Source of the DNA: Pseudalgibacter alginicilyticus
GTDB lineage: Bacteria; Bacteroidota; Bacteroidia; Flavobacteriales; Flavobacteriaceae
DNA length: 64,000 bases
Reading direction: 5' to 3'
Assembly (NCBI RefSeq): GCF_001310225.1
Contig: NZ_CP012898.1
Coordinates: 992,001-1,056,000, forward strand
Below are positions 17,202 through 27,472 of this stretch, piece after piece. Numbering within the stretch: the first letter of the stretch is position 1; each line of letters begins with the position of its first letter. A model generated the notes under the pieces. The model searched no databases. It saw only the letters and a list, made by a program, of their open reading frames with translations, and was not told the origin of the DNA. Both the position numbers and the translations under genes were made by a program.

Positions 17202-20200
17202 GTGAAAAAAAACCTACCATATTATATTTCCTTATTTATATTTATTTGCAGCTTAAGCAACTTGCATTCTCAGCTAATATCAGTAGATAGTTCTATACCT
17301 TTAGAACAACTTATTCTGGACAATCTCATAAAAAATGGCTGTGTTGAAATATCAAACATTAGCTCGTCAATAAATGGATCAGCCTCTGGTTTTTCTAGTT
17401 ACGGACAATTTAGTAGAGCTGGATCTAATTTTCCTTTTGAAAATGGCATCGTTTTAACAACAGGAAATGCTGAATCTGCAGGAAATACGCCTATAACACC
17501 TCCTTTAACAGAAGGGGCTACTGATTGGGGATCAGATGCTGACTTAGAAAATGCTTTACAGGTTACCAACACTTTAAATGCCACCTCTATAGAATTTGAT
17601 TTAATATCCACTTCCAATAATTTACAATTTAATTATTTATTTGCCTCTGAAGAATACTTTGGCACAAACCCTTGTAATGTATCTGATGGCTTTGCTTTTT
17701 TAATTAAAGAGTCTGCTGGATTACATGCATACCGAAATATTGCTTTGGTTCCTGGCACCACAGATCCCGTGAACACAAACACCATTCGTACGGATATTTT
17801 CAATGCTACTGGAAATCTTGTATGTCCTGCTCAAAACACACAATATTTTGATGGCTTAGGAAATGGAGATACTAATTATAATGGAAGAACCACCACATTA
17901 ACCGCTTCTACAACTATTATCCCCTACACCCGTTATCGTATAAAATTAGTAATAGCAGACCAGAGTGATTTTCAATTTGATTCTGCCGTATTTATAGAAG
18001 GTAATAGCTTTAAAACAGTAGATTTAGGTGATGATATTTCAACCTGTAATAGCTCTGCTGTTCTTAATGCTTATACAGGAAACCCTTTTGCAGGATATGA
18101 ATGGTTTTACAATAATACACCCATACCAGGCCCCCTACCTTCGTCCTATACAGCTATGCAAAGTGGTACCTATCGCGTAGAAGTCACTGTGCAACTTTCT
18201 AATGGAGATGAATGTGTGGAATCTGATGAGATAGAAGTGGTTTTAAACACAGAAGAACCTGTTCCTACGCTTTCCGACTATGCATTATGTGGCGACCCGT
18301 CGAACGTGACAGACACTGAAACGTTTAATCTTAACATTAAAAATTCAGAAATAGCCACTATTAGCCCCTATTCAAATTATAATGTTACCTATCACTATAA
18401 TGAAGAAGAAGCAAGAAGTAATTCAAACAGTATAAGCTCACCAATTCCAAACACGACTAATCCGCAATCTATTGTTGCGCGTATAAATGACTTAGATACA
18501 GGGTGTGCTACTTACACATCTTTTAATTTAATAGTAAATACAGCTCCTAACGCTATAACACCAACAACTCTTGAAGTTTGTGATAATGACGACATCCCTG
18601 ATGATGGATTTTATTTTATAGATTTAACCGAAAAAGATGATGAAATAACAGGAGGACTTCCTGATTTAGCGGTTACTTATTACTATAATTCAACAGATGC
18701 TGCTAATGGTATCAACCCTATAACATCACTCTACAGAAATACTACAACACCAACAGACCAAGTTTTTGCTACGGTTATCAATACTCAAACAACCTGTGTA
18801 AGCTCTGTTGTGCCTGTAAACATTAATGTAACAAGCAGTCCACTTATTGACTTTGAAAAGCAATTTATCGATGCTTGTGATCCAGACCACGATGGGTTTG
18901 CTACTTTTGATTTAACAGAAGTACTTAATAATGTTTTAAACGGTATTGACCCAAGTAGTGTAACAGCCACTTACCATGAAGTTGAAAACGATGCTGACCT
19001 TGGAATTAATCCCATTACCAACGAAACCAATTATGCCAATATTGTTTCAAATGTACAAACAGTCTTTATAAGAATTGAGGATAATGTATCATTATGTGCT
19101 TCTGTAGCTGAAATTGAAATCCACACCAATTTATTATTAACAGGTACGGATATTACAGATTTTGCAATATGTGATAACAATGCAGACCCTAATGATGAAG
19201 CTAATTTTGACCTTAATTCAATTGAGTTTTTTATCAATAATGGCCTCGACTTTGATGGAGACCCTAATACGCTTGAAATTAGTGTTGATTTTTTTGAAGA
19301 TGAAGACGATAGAGATGCCAATACAAATGCTTTGGATAAATCTGCTTTATATTCTGCACCTAACCAAACAACATTATACATTCGGTTAACAAACACCATA
19401 ACCAACTGTGAAGATATTGAAGATATTCAATTGATAATTAACCCGATTTTAATATTTAATCCTGTAGACCCACTTCCCTATTGTGATAGTGACTCTGATG
19501 TTACTGATGGAATTACTCTAATAGATTTACATTCATTGGATGATATGATAACAAATGGTAATCCAGATTTTGCAACAAGTTTCTTTCCAACTGAAACAGA
19601 TGCAGACATGAATAATACTGCAAACCTGCTTCCGGATATGTATTCCGTAAATACACAAGAAACAATTTTTGTTAGAATTGAAAATACAGATACAGCCTGT
19701 TATACTTCCAATTCTTTCGATATACGCGTGGTTCCTTCACCTGAAACCATGCAACCAATTGATGACGTTTTTTGTGATACCAGTGATACCAAAATATTTA
19801 ATCTTGAAGACAAAATACCAGAAATAGTTTCGAGCACTGCTGGTATTGATATTGGTTTTTTTACCTCGTTGGATGATGCAGAAAATAATACAAATCCAAT
19901 AACAAACCGAACTACCTATACCGCCAATACACAAACCATGTATGTTAGAATTGGCGACAATACACCAGGAACTAGTTGTTATAAAATTGTTTCTTACGAA
20001 ATAATTATAAATACAATACCTGTTTTTCCTACTAATGGCATCAATGATTTTGTTATTTGTGATGGTGATGAAAATAACGAAGCTGAATTTTTATTTAGCA
20101 ACAAGGATGCAGAGATTTTAGATGGACAAACTGGCAAAGAAGTCCTCTATTTTGAAGATTCTGCATATAGCATTGAAATTCCAAAAAACATACCATATAA

Positions 20201-22124
20201 ATCTGGTGATAGAACCGTATATGTTCGTATTGAAAACACTACAGATTCAAGCTGCTTTACTACTTCATCATTTGAAATTAAAGTGGCATCAGAAATCATT
20301 TTTAATGCTTTCATTCCTTTTAATGAGTGTGATGATGCAAGCAATGATGAAAAACATGCGTTTGATTTAGGTTTCAAGCGAACTGAAATCACCCAAGGCG
20401 TCCCAGAAAATTTAAATGTTTCATTTCATTTAACAGAAGCTTTGGCTGAAAGCAACACCAATCCATTACCTGACACCTATACCAATGTTACCCCGCAACA
20501 AACATTATATGTTAGAATTGAAAATGTTAATTCTTCGTGCTATACAATCGAAGAATTGGATTTAGGGATAACGCCTAGTATTGAGCTTACAGACGCTGCA
20601 CCTTTTGAACTTTGTGATGATAATAATGATGGTTTGGCTACTTTTAATTTAGAACTTGCTGATTTTGAAATATTAGATAGAGTAATTGGTCCGCCACCAG
20701 TTATAAATTATTTTGAAAATGAAGCTGATACTATTGATAATACTTTACAAATTACAAATCCTACTTCGTATATAAGCGAATCTAAAACAATCTACATAAA
20801 AGTGACTCCCCAATCAGGATGTTATAGCGTAATTCCATTACAACTTGTTGTTAACCCCTACCCAACCATTAATAACATATCTACATTAGAAGATTGTTTT
20901 AGTACCACTTATGATTTAACACAAGTAGATAATTTAATAGTAAATAACCCAAGTAATTATAACATTACTTACTATAGTAATGAAAACGATGCAAATGATG
21001 GTTTAGGAAACATCGGAAACACATTTAACTATACAAACCCTGGCAATTATACCATTTGGTTCCGTACAGAAAATCCAACAACCGGCTGTTTTATAACCTC
21101 TTCATTTGTTTTGGAAATTAACGCAAACCCTATTGCAAACACCCCTCCAAATTTGGAAGCCTGTGATGATGACTATGATGGCTTCCTCACTTTTGACCTA
21201 TCCAATTCAAGTAGTACGAGTTATGCTATTAGAGGTTCTCAAAGTATTTCTAATTTTACTGTTACTTATTATGACAATTTAGCAAATGCTGAATCTAAAA
21301 CCAACCCCATAGCTACAAATTACTCATCTGTAGATGGCGAGGTTATTTATGCTAGAATAGAAAATAATGCTACTGGATGTTTCAATATCACGCAATTTGA
21401 TATTACAATTAATCCAAAACCTATAATACCTATTGATGATGTGGTAACACTTTGTATCAATAATTTACCTCTAACCATTTCTGCTGAGACCAGCAATATA
21501 GGTGACATTTATTTATGGTCTACCGGGGAAACGACATCTGAAATATTACTTACAGACCCAAATGATATTGGTTCATATTGGGTGAATGTAACCACACCAA
21601 CCACTGGGTGTTCTACAACAAAATCATTTGAAGTTATAGAATCTGCCATAGCTGATATAAATTTTACCACAACAGTAGATTTTGCCGACCCTAATAGAAT
21701 CACCATTGATGTTAGCGGTATTGGTAATTATGTTTTTAGCATAGATGGTGGCGAACCACAAACTTCAAATATTTTTGAAAATGCACCTATTGGTGAACAC
21801 ACTATTACAGTAACAGATTTAAATGGATGTCATGACGTAAGTAAAGAAGTTGTGGTTATAGATGTTCCAAAATTTGTAACTCCAAATGGTGATGGCTATT
21901 TTGATACTTGGCATATAACAGGGGTTAATCAACTAACAGGAACAGTTGTGTATATTTATGACCGATACGGAAAACTGCTTAAAACACTACATCATACATC
22001 TCCAGGATGGGATGGCACTTTTAACGGGGCTAATATGCCTGCTGATGATTATTGGTACACCGCTCAAGTTTTTTACAATGGTGAAGAGTTGAATCTTAAA
22101 GGGCATTTTACTTTAAAACGATAA
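17202..22124 (+). CDS. Giant type IX-secreted protein: choice-of-anchor L head, 11 repeats, gliding-motility C-terminal domain
   Basis: 1640-residue secreted protein with a GTG start that opens a signal peptide (MKKNLPYYIS to NLHSQ, about 23 residues). Residues about 25-270 are a choice-of-anchor L domain, with ENGIVLTTGN, LQFNYLFASEEY and VSDGFAFLI. After an Ig-like stretch come eleven ~85-95-residue repeats, each opening with a Cys-Asp-rich segment such as EVCDNDD, DACDPDHDGFATFDL or EACDDDYDGFLTFDL and closing with a Cys before a hydrophobic strand. An Ig-like unit and the type B tail (PKFVTPNGDGYFDTW to HFTLKR) end it. The Asp-rich motifs suggest calcium binding. It probably forms a rod-like surface adhesin; the ligand is unknown. 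Confidence 0.88.
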   Translation: MKKNLPYYISLFIFICSLSNLHSQLISVDSSIPLEQLILDNLIKNGCVEISNISSSINGSASGFSSYGQFSRAGSNFPFENGIVLTTGNAESAGNTPITPPLTEGATDWGSDADLENALQVTNTLNATSIEFDLISTSNNLQFNYLFASEEYFGTNPCNVSDGFAFLIKESAGLHAYRNIALVPGTTDPVNTNTIRTDIFNATGNLVCPAQNTQYFDGLGNGDTNYNGRTTTLTASTTIIPYTRYRIKLVIADQSDFQFDSAVFIEGNSFKTVDLGDDISTCNSSAVLNAYTGNPFAGYEWFYNNTPIPGPLPSSYTAMQSGTYRVEVTVQLSNGDECVESDEIEVVLNTEEPVPTLSDYALCGDPSNVTDTETFNLNIKNSEIATISPYSNYNVTYHYNEEEARSNSNSISSPIPNTTNPQSIVARINDLDTGCATYTSFNLIVNTAPNAITPTTLEVCDNDDIPDDGFYFIDLTEKDDEITGGLPDLAVTYYYNSTDAANGINPITSLYRNTTTPTDQVFATVINTQTTCVSSVVPVNINVTSSPLIDFEKQFIDACDPDHDGFATFDLTEVLNNVLNGIDPSSVTATYHEVENDADLGINPITNETNYANIVSNVQTVFIRIEDNVSLCASVAEIEIHTNLLLTGTDITDFAICDNNADPNDEANFDLNSIEFFINNGLDFDGDPNTLEISVDFFEDEDDRDANTNALDKSALYSAPNQTTLYIRLTNTITNCEDIEDIQLIINPILIFNPVDPLPYCDSDSDVTDGITLIDLHSLDDMITNGNPDFATSFFPTETDADMNNTANLLPDMYSVNTQETIFVRIENTDTACYTSNSFDIRVVPSPETMQPIDDVFCDTSDTKIFNLEDKIPEIVSSTAGIDIGFFTSLDDAENNTNPITNRTTYTANTQTMYVRIGDNTPGTSCYKIVSYEIIINTIPVFPTNGINDFVICDGDENNEAEFLFSNKDAEILDGQTGKEVLYFEDSAYSIEIPKNIPYKSGDRTVYVRIENTTDSSCFTTSSFEIKVASEIIFNAFIPFNECDDASNDEKHAFDLGFKRTEITQGVPENLNVSFHLTEALAESNTNPLPDTYTNVTPQQTLYVRIENVNSSCYTIEELDLGITPSIELTDAAPFELCDDNNDGLATFNLELADFEILDRVIGPPPVINYFENEADTIDNTLQITNPTSYISESKTIYIKVTPQSGCYSVIPLQLVVNPYPTINNISTLEDCFSTTYDLTQVDNLIVNNPSNYNITYYSNENDANDGLGNIGNTFNYTNPGNYTIWFRTENPTTGCFITSSFVLEINANPIANTPPNLEACDDDYDGFLTFDLSNSSSTSYAIRGSQSISNFTVTYYDNLANAESKTNPIATNYSSVDGEVIYARIENNATGCFNITQFDITINPKPIIPIDDVVTLCINNLPLTISAETSNIGDIYLWSTGETTSEILLTDPNDIGSYWVNVTTPTTGCSTTKSFEVIESAIADINFTTTVDFADPNRITIDVSGIGNYVFSIDGGEPQTSNIFENAPIGEHTITVTDLNGCHDVSKEVVVIDVPKFVTPNGDGYFDTWHITGVNQLTGTVVYIYDRYGKLLKTLHHTSPGWDGTFNGANMPADDYWYTAQVFYNGEELNLKGHFTLKR

Positions 22125-22279
22125 GATAAGTTTTATATAAAACAACCTATCAACGTTATTTTTATCTTTTCATCTTTTTTAAATAAACCTTTTTTATTTC
22201 GTTAAGTCTAATTTAATTATATGTTATACTTTAGTTATTTAGCTTTAATCAAATTAAACGATACTTAATTGAATTACGA

Positions 22280-25200
22280 ATGTTTAATAAACTTATTTTA
22301 AAGTGTTTTTTCTTTATAGTATTTAATTTTTCTGGGGGATTCATTTCTGCTCAATTAAGTAAAACCCATTACATACCACCATTAACAGAGTCTGGTACAA
22401 ATTCATCTGAACCCGAAGACCATTATATTTACATTTCAACGCCAAAATCTACTTCAGTAAGTTTTACAATAAAACCTGTTGGCTTAGGTACTGCAAGTTA
22501 TATTACGGGTAGTGTTTCCAATACCAGCCCCTTTACATACAACATAGGAAGTGGCAGAAACACTCCTTTGTTTGTAAATGTAAACCAAACAAGCACTGTT
22601 CAAACCAACAAAGGATACATTATAGAAGCACAAGACGTCATATATGTTTCTGTGAGAATAAATGCTGGTTCGCAAGCAGGTGCACTGGTTAGTAAAGGAC
22701 TAGCATCTTTAGGAACCACTTTTAGGGTAGGAAGCTATACCAATGAAAATCCACAAAGTAATTATCTAAATTTTGTTTCGGTTATGGCTACTGAAGACAA
22801 TACGCAGGTTTCTTTTAGCGATTTACCATCTGGACTTATCATAGAAAATTATTCTGGTACAACACCAGTAATAACAACATTAAATAAGGGAGAAAGCTAC
22901 ACCTTAGCTACAAATAGTTATAACAATAATATTAACCGTGATGGACTTATAGGCTGTTTGGTAACTTCAGATAAACCTATTGTTGTTAATTGCGGTTCTA
23001 CCAATGGTAGTTTTCATAATGGCGGTGGTAGAGATTATGGTATCGACCAGATTGTAGACCTCTCTAAAGTTGGAACAGAATACATTTTTGTAAAAGGTGA
23101 TGGAGCCAATGGCTGGGAAAATGTTTTAATTGTTGCGCATTCAAATAACACCTCAATAAGTATCAATGGAGGCACTTCCATAGCCACTGTAAATGCAGGT
23201 GATTATTATTTAATTGAAGGCAATCAATTTAATAACAGTGGCAATATGTATGTCCAGACCTCTCAACCTGTATTTGTTTACCAAGGCGTAGGAGCAACTA
23301 CTAACGAAGCCAATCAAGGCATGTTTTTCGTTCCTCCTTTAAGTTGCGAAACTCGTGGTAACTTAGATAATATTGCAAATATTCAATCTATTGGAAATAT
23401 TAATTATACGGGAGGTATATCAATTGTTACTAAAGTGGGGGCTACTGTTACTATAAACAACTCACCCATCAATAATTTTTCATCTGTTGGTCCCAATAAT
23501 GTTAATGGAAAATCTGACTATGTCACCTACAAAGTTACAGGGCTTAGCGGCAACATATCCGTTGAAAGTACTGATGAATTATATTGTGCCTATTTTAATT
23601 TTAATGGAGCAGCCACTTCTGGTAGTTTTTATTCTGGGTTTCCAAGTCCACCAGAAATTAATTTTGATGCACAATTTGTAACACTTGGTAATTGTATTCC
23701 AAATGTTAAACTAAAAGCTGCAAATATTGAAAACTTTGATAGTTTTCAATGGTTTTTTGATGATGGCACGGGATATGTAGATATGATGATTACAACCGCT
23801 GAAATTACTCCTCTCCTTCCTGGGAAATATAAATTGGCTGGAATTATCACCTGTACCGGTGAGCTTCTAGAATCTATTGAAGTTCCTATCAGTATTTGCC
23901 CTGATGATATTGATAATGATGGTATTATTGATAATTTAGATGTAGACAATGATAATGATGGCATTCTTAATTACACTGAATCGAAAGGAAATGCGATAAT
24001 AAACTTAAGTGATTTTAATGACCCCGAACTAATCTTTGAGGATTTTACTAGAAGTAAAACTATTTTAAGTGGAAGCTATACACAATCAAATAGCTCTGGA
24101 ACTATTAACCCTTTTAGCGGAAATAGTTCTGGAGGTTTCACTAGTGTTTTAGAAAGTGCAGCTGAAGCAGAAAACACCTTATCTATTTCATTTACAGAAC
24201 CTGTAAATATTAAGTTTGAAGAAACCATATCACTTCCAAACACGAATATTGACGGTGAGTATTTTATTGTTAAAATTTCTCCAATAAATAAAAACATCAC
24301 TTTAGTAGATCCTGATAATCATTTATTAATAGATTCAAATTTTGATGGTATTTTTGAATCTGGTGTTACTCAAATTTCAGGATCCGAAATTCATTTTAAA
24401 ATAAACCCATCACCTACTGGAAACACGCCATTTCAATTTTTAGCAAATCAAGTAGATGGATTTACCTTTATTCATACATCAAACAACGCTACAACATCTA
24501 CTATTTTTAATGGAGGACTTTCGCTTACTTCCTTTAAAAAAGATACTGATTTAGATGGAATTGAAGACGCATTAGACTTAGATAGCGACAACGATGGTAT
24601 TCCTGATTTCATTGAAAACACTGGAACATTTATACCCTTATCAGGTATTGATATTGATTTAAATGGTTTAGATGATGCTTACGACATCACTACATTACCT
24701 ACGGACACTGATGGGGATGGTATTTATGATTTTTACGATTTAGATAGTGATAACGATGGTATTTATGATCTGTATGAATCTGGTAGTGGTTTACCTGATT
24801 TAGATATGAACGGTATAGTAGATGGTAATTCATTTGGCACCAACGGATGGGCTGATGCGGCTGAAACAACTCCAGACAGTAGTTTTATTGGTTATATACT
24901 TAATGATTTAGACGCTGACAATATTTTTAGCTATTTAGATTCAGATAGTGACGGCGACGGTTGTACCGATGTTATTGAAGCTGGTTTTTCTGATGGTAAT
25001 GGAAATACTTTTTTAGGAGATAATATTCCCACTATTAATTATAATGGTTTAGTTAATAATGCCTCCGATGGTTATACCCTTCCAAATTCAGATTATTTAA
25101 CTGCTGCCCCTATTAGCATTATAACGCAACCCATAAACACCGAAGTTTGTGAACTTTTAGATACCACCATCTCTGTAATTAGTGACTCCATTGACACTGT

Positions 25201-27436
25201 GCAATGGGAAGTTAGTACTGATGGTATTAGTTGGGCACCTATTATTGATAATACCACTTATAATGGCTCACAGTCCAGTGATTTAAAAATTTATGCAGCG
25301 CCATTATCTATTAACACTTATAAATACCGTGCATTTTTAAACGTAACTGGTAATAGTTGCGGTTTGTATACCAATGAAGTAAATCTAACCGTATACCCAC
25401 AACCTATAGTAAACCCTACTGTTGTTCTAATTCAATGTGATGATGAAGATGCTTCAACGGTAGGCTACAGCCCATTTAACTTAACTGAAGCCAATGATAA
25501 AATTTCAGCAAATGCCGCCAATGAAATATTTACTTATTTTTTAACACAAGCTGCAGCAATTTCTGGAGATATTACAAACCCTAATTATATTAGCAATCCA
25601 ACAGCATTTACTAACAGAACGATTAGCACAGATGTTATTTGGGCTCGTATTGAATCTCAATTAGGTTGTCCTTCTTTTTCTGAAATCACATTAAATGTTT
25701 CATCCACAGCAATCCCTTCAACATTTTTAGTAACCTTTAATCAATGTGATGATTTTCTTGATATCAATGGAAACAACAATTCCAATAATGATGATAGAGA
25801 TGGTATTGCTACTTTTGATTTCAGTAGTGTAACAGCTACTCTTTTAAGTTTTATCCCTTCGGGACAAAATCCTTTAGCGCCACGTTATTATAGAAATAAA
25901 GTGGATGCTTTAGCTGAAGTTAATGAAATTACCAACATTTCAAATTATAGAAATATAGGCTACCCTGGTTCACAAAATATTTATGTCAGGATAGATAGTG
26001 CCATTGCAAACGATTGTTTAGGTTTAGGTGCACATATCTTGTTAAATGTAGAACCATTACCAATAGCAAATCCTGTAACAATACCTCGACAATGCGATTA
26101 TGACTTAAGTGATACCATACTAAGTTATCCTTTTGATACATCACAATTAGAAAACAATATTTTAAATGGACAAAACCCATTGGATGTAACAATAAGCTAT
26201 TATAATAGTACTGGAGCTCCTTTATTGTATGCAGATGGCACGGCTGTTACAAGCCCAATTCAACCTACATTTTTAACAGAAAATCAAACTATTACCATTC
26301 GAGTGACTAATAATGTAATGACAGATCCAAATGGGCCTTGTTATGATGAAACTGATGTAGAATTTATTGTAGATGAACAGCCAATAATTGCTAACACCAT
26401 TCCAGACCAAATAGTTTGTGACAATGGAAATGATGGTACTGATGAAAACGATGGCCTTCATAGTTTTAACACATCAACTTTTGAAAATATAATTAAAGGT
26501 ACCCAATCAAATATGGATATCTATTTTAATTATTTAGATAAAGATGGTACTTTAATTACCAAAAGTAACACATTACCAAACCCACTTGTTTCTAGTAACC
26601 AAACCATATCCGTGGAAGTAGTAAATCCTAATAACTCAAATTGCTCAGCAACAACTACTATTAATCTAATAGTAAACCCAATACCTGAATTCTCTTTAAA
26701 TGAAGAAGAAATAGTATGTACTTCAGACCCTACGTTTACAGTAGTTTTAGAAGCGCTTCAAACAAATTCATCAGAAATATTTAATTACAAATGGATTTAT
26801 GAAGAAGATGGCACTGAGCTCTCAAATTCACCATCCATAGTGGTTTCATCCCCTGGTGCATATACCGCTACACTTGAAAACCCTAATACTTTATGTTCAA
26901 AATCCAAAACTGTTTTTGTGAAAGCTTCTGAGATTGCAACTATCAGTTTAAACGATATAGAAATTAACGATTTTTCTGAAAACAACACTGTTACTATTAA
27001 AAACCCAACAAATTTAGGTGTTGGATCATATGAATTTTCACTAGAGTCTAAAGATGGAACCATTACCTACCCATTTCAGGAAAACCCTGTGTTTAATAAT
27101 GTTAGAGCTGGTTTATATACATTATTAGTTCGTGATGCCATTTGTGGTACCACAACTATAGATATTTCTGTAGTTGGATACTTTAAATTTTTCACTCCAA
27201 ACGGTGATGGTTATAATGATACTTGGCAAATTAAAGGTATAAGCTCTAATTTCCAATCTAATAGTTTTATTTACATTTATGATAGATACGGGAAACTCCT
27301 TAAGGAATTAAACCCTTTGGAAATTGGTTGGAACGGAACTTACAATGGCTCCTTAATGCCAAACGATGACTATTGGTTTAAAGTTTTATTAGAAGACGGC
27401 AGAACCTACACTGGACATTTTACTCTAAAACGTTAA
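22280..27436 (+). CDS. Giant type IX-secreted protein: IgGFc-binding-like head, Asp-rich repeats, gliding-motility C-terminal domain
   Basis: 1718-residue secreted protein. The signal peptide (about residues 1-25) ends GFISAQ. Residues about 30-450 match the IgGFc-binding N-terminal domain type (HYIPPLTESG, VIYVSVRINAG, SDKPIVVNCGS, GIDQIVDLSKVGTEYIFVKG). Two blocks of thrombospondin-3-like calcium repeats follow, near residues 535-560 (DDIDNDGIIDNLDVDND) and 740-900. Then come four of the same ~90-residue Cys-flanked repeats found in the two upstream proteins, and finally the type B tail (FKFFTPNGDGYNDTW to HFTLKR). Despite the domain name, antibody binding is not implied. Last of the trio; uvrB starts 36 bp downstream. 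Confidence 0.88.
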   Translation: MFNKLILKCFFFIVFNFSGGFISAQLSKTHYIPPLTESGTNSSEPEDHYIYISTPKSTSVSFTIKPVGLGTASYITGSVSNTSPFTYNIGSGRNTPLFVNVNQTSTVQTNKGYIIEAQDVIYVSVRINAGSQAGALVSKGLASLGTTFRVGSYTNENPQSNYLNFVSVMATEDNTQVSFSDLPSGLIIENYSGTTPVITTLNKGESYTLATNSYNNNINRDGLIGCLVTSDKPIVVNCGSTNGSFHNGGGRDYGIDQIVDLSKVGTEYIFVKGDGANGWENVLIVAHSNNTSISINGGTSIATVNAGDYYLIEGNQFNNSGNMYVQTSQPVFVYQGVGATTNEANQGMFFVPPLSCETRGNLDNIANIQSIGNINYTGGISIVTKVGATVTINNSPINNFSSVGPNNVNGKSDYVTYKVTGLSGNISVESTDELYCAYFNFNGAATSGSFYSGFPSPPEINFDAQFVTLGNCIPNVKLKAANIENFDSFQWFFDDGTGYVDMMITTAEITPLLPGKYKLAGIITCTGELLESIEVPISICPDDIDNDGIIDNLDVDNDNDGILNYTESKGNAIINLSDFNDPELIFEDFTRSKTILSGSYTQSNSSGTINPFSGNSSGGFTSVLESAAEAENTLSISFTEPVNIKFEETISLPNTNIDGEYFIVKISPINKNITLVDPDNHLLIDSNFDGIFESGVTQISGSEIHFKINPSPTGNTPFQFLANQVDGFTFIHTSNNATTSTIFNGGLSLTSFKKDTDLDGIEDALDLDSDNDGIPDFIENTGTFIPLSGIDIDLNGLDDAYDITTLPTDTDGDGIYDFYDLDSDNDGIYDLYESGSGLPDLDMNGIVDGNSFGTNGWADAAETTPDSSFIGYILNDLDADNIFSYLDSDSDGDGCTDVIEAGFSDGNGNTFLGDNIPTINYNGLVNNASDGYTLPNSDYLTAAPISIITQPINTEVCELLDTTISVISDSIDTVQWEVSTDGISWAPIIDNTTYNGSQSSDLKIYAAPLSINTYKYRAFLNVTGNSCGLYTNEVNLTVYPQPIVNPTVVLIQCDDEDASTVGYSPFNLTEANDKISANAANEIFTYFLTQAAAISGDITNPNYISNPTAFTNRTISTDVIWARIESQLGCPSFSEITLNVSSTAIPSTFLVTFNQCDDFLDINGNNNSNNDDRDGIATFDFSSVTATLLSFIPSGQNPLAPRYYRNKVDALAEVNEITNISNYRNIGYPGSQNIYVRIDSAIANDCLGLGAHILLNVEPLPIANPVTIPRQCDYDLSDTILSYPFDTSQLENNILNGQNPLDVTISYYNSTGAPLLYADGTAVTSPIQPTFLTENQTITIRVTNNVMTDPNGPCYDETDVEFIVDEQPIIANTIPDQIVCDNGNDGTDENDGLHSFNTSTFENIIKGTQSNMDIYFNYLDKDGTLITKSNTLPNPLVSSNQTISVEVVNPNNSNCSATTTINLIVNPIPEFSLNEEEIVCTSDPTFTVVLEALQTNSSEIFNYKWIYEEDGTELSNSPSIVVSSPGAYTATLENPNTLCSKSKTVFVKASEIATISLNDIEINDFSENNTVTIKNPTNLGVGSYEFSLESKDGTITYPFQENPVFNNVRAGLYTLLVRDAICGTTTIDISVVGYFKFFTPNGDGYNDTWQIKGISSNFQSNSFIYIYDRYGKLLKELNPLEIGWNGTYNGSLMPNDDYWFKVLLEDGRTYTGHFTLKR

Positions 27437-27460
27437 CAATGTTTTCGTGTTTTTTTTGCG

Positions 27461-27468
27461 TAATTTTG
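27461..27468 (+). promoter_or_regulatory. -7 promoter box of uvrB, unusually close to the ATG
   Basis: TAATTTTG matches TAnnTTTG and ends only 4 bp before the uvrB ATG (27473). Transcription would start at or within a base or two of the ATG, predicting a leaderless mRNA. Confidence 0.55.
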
Positions 27469-27472
27469 TTTT

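Noticed and set aside
19031-19405. 124-codon minus-strand ORF inside the second adhesin
   Set aside because: Antisense to a repeat-rich real gene; it arises from the biased codon use of the Asp/Asn-rich repeats.
17202-22124. CRISPR-like or tandem DNA repeats in the adhesin genes
   Set aside because: The repetition is at protein level (diverged ~85-95-residue domains), with no identical short DNA repeats or spacers.
22280-27436. An antibody-binding virulence factor from the IgGFc-binding domain name
   Set aside because: The domain name is historical; in environmental Flavobacteria such heads are common in surface proteins without evidence of IgG binding.
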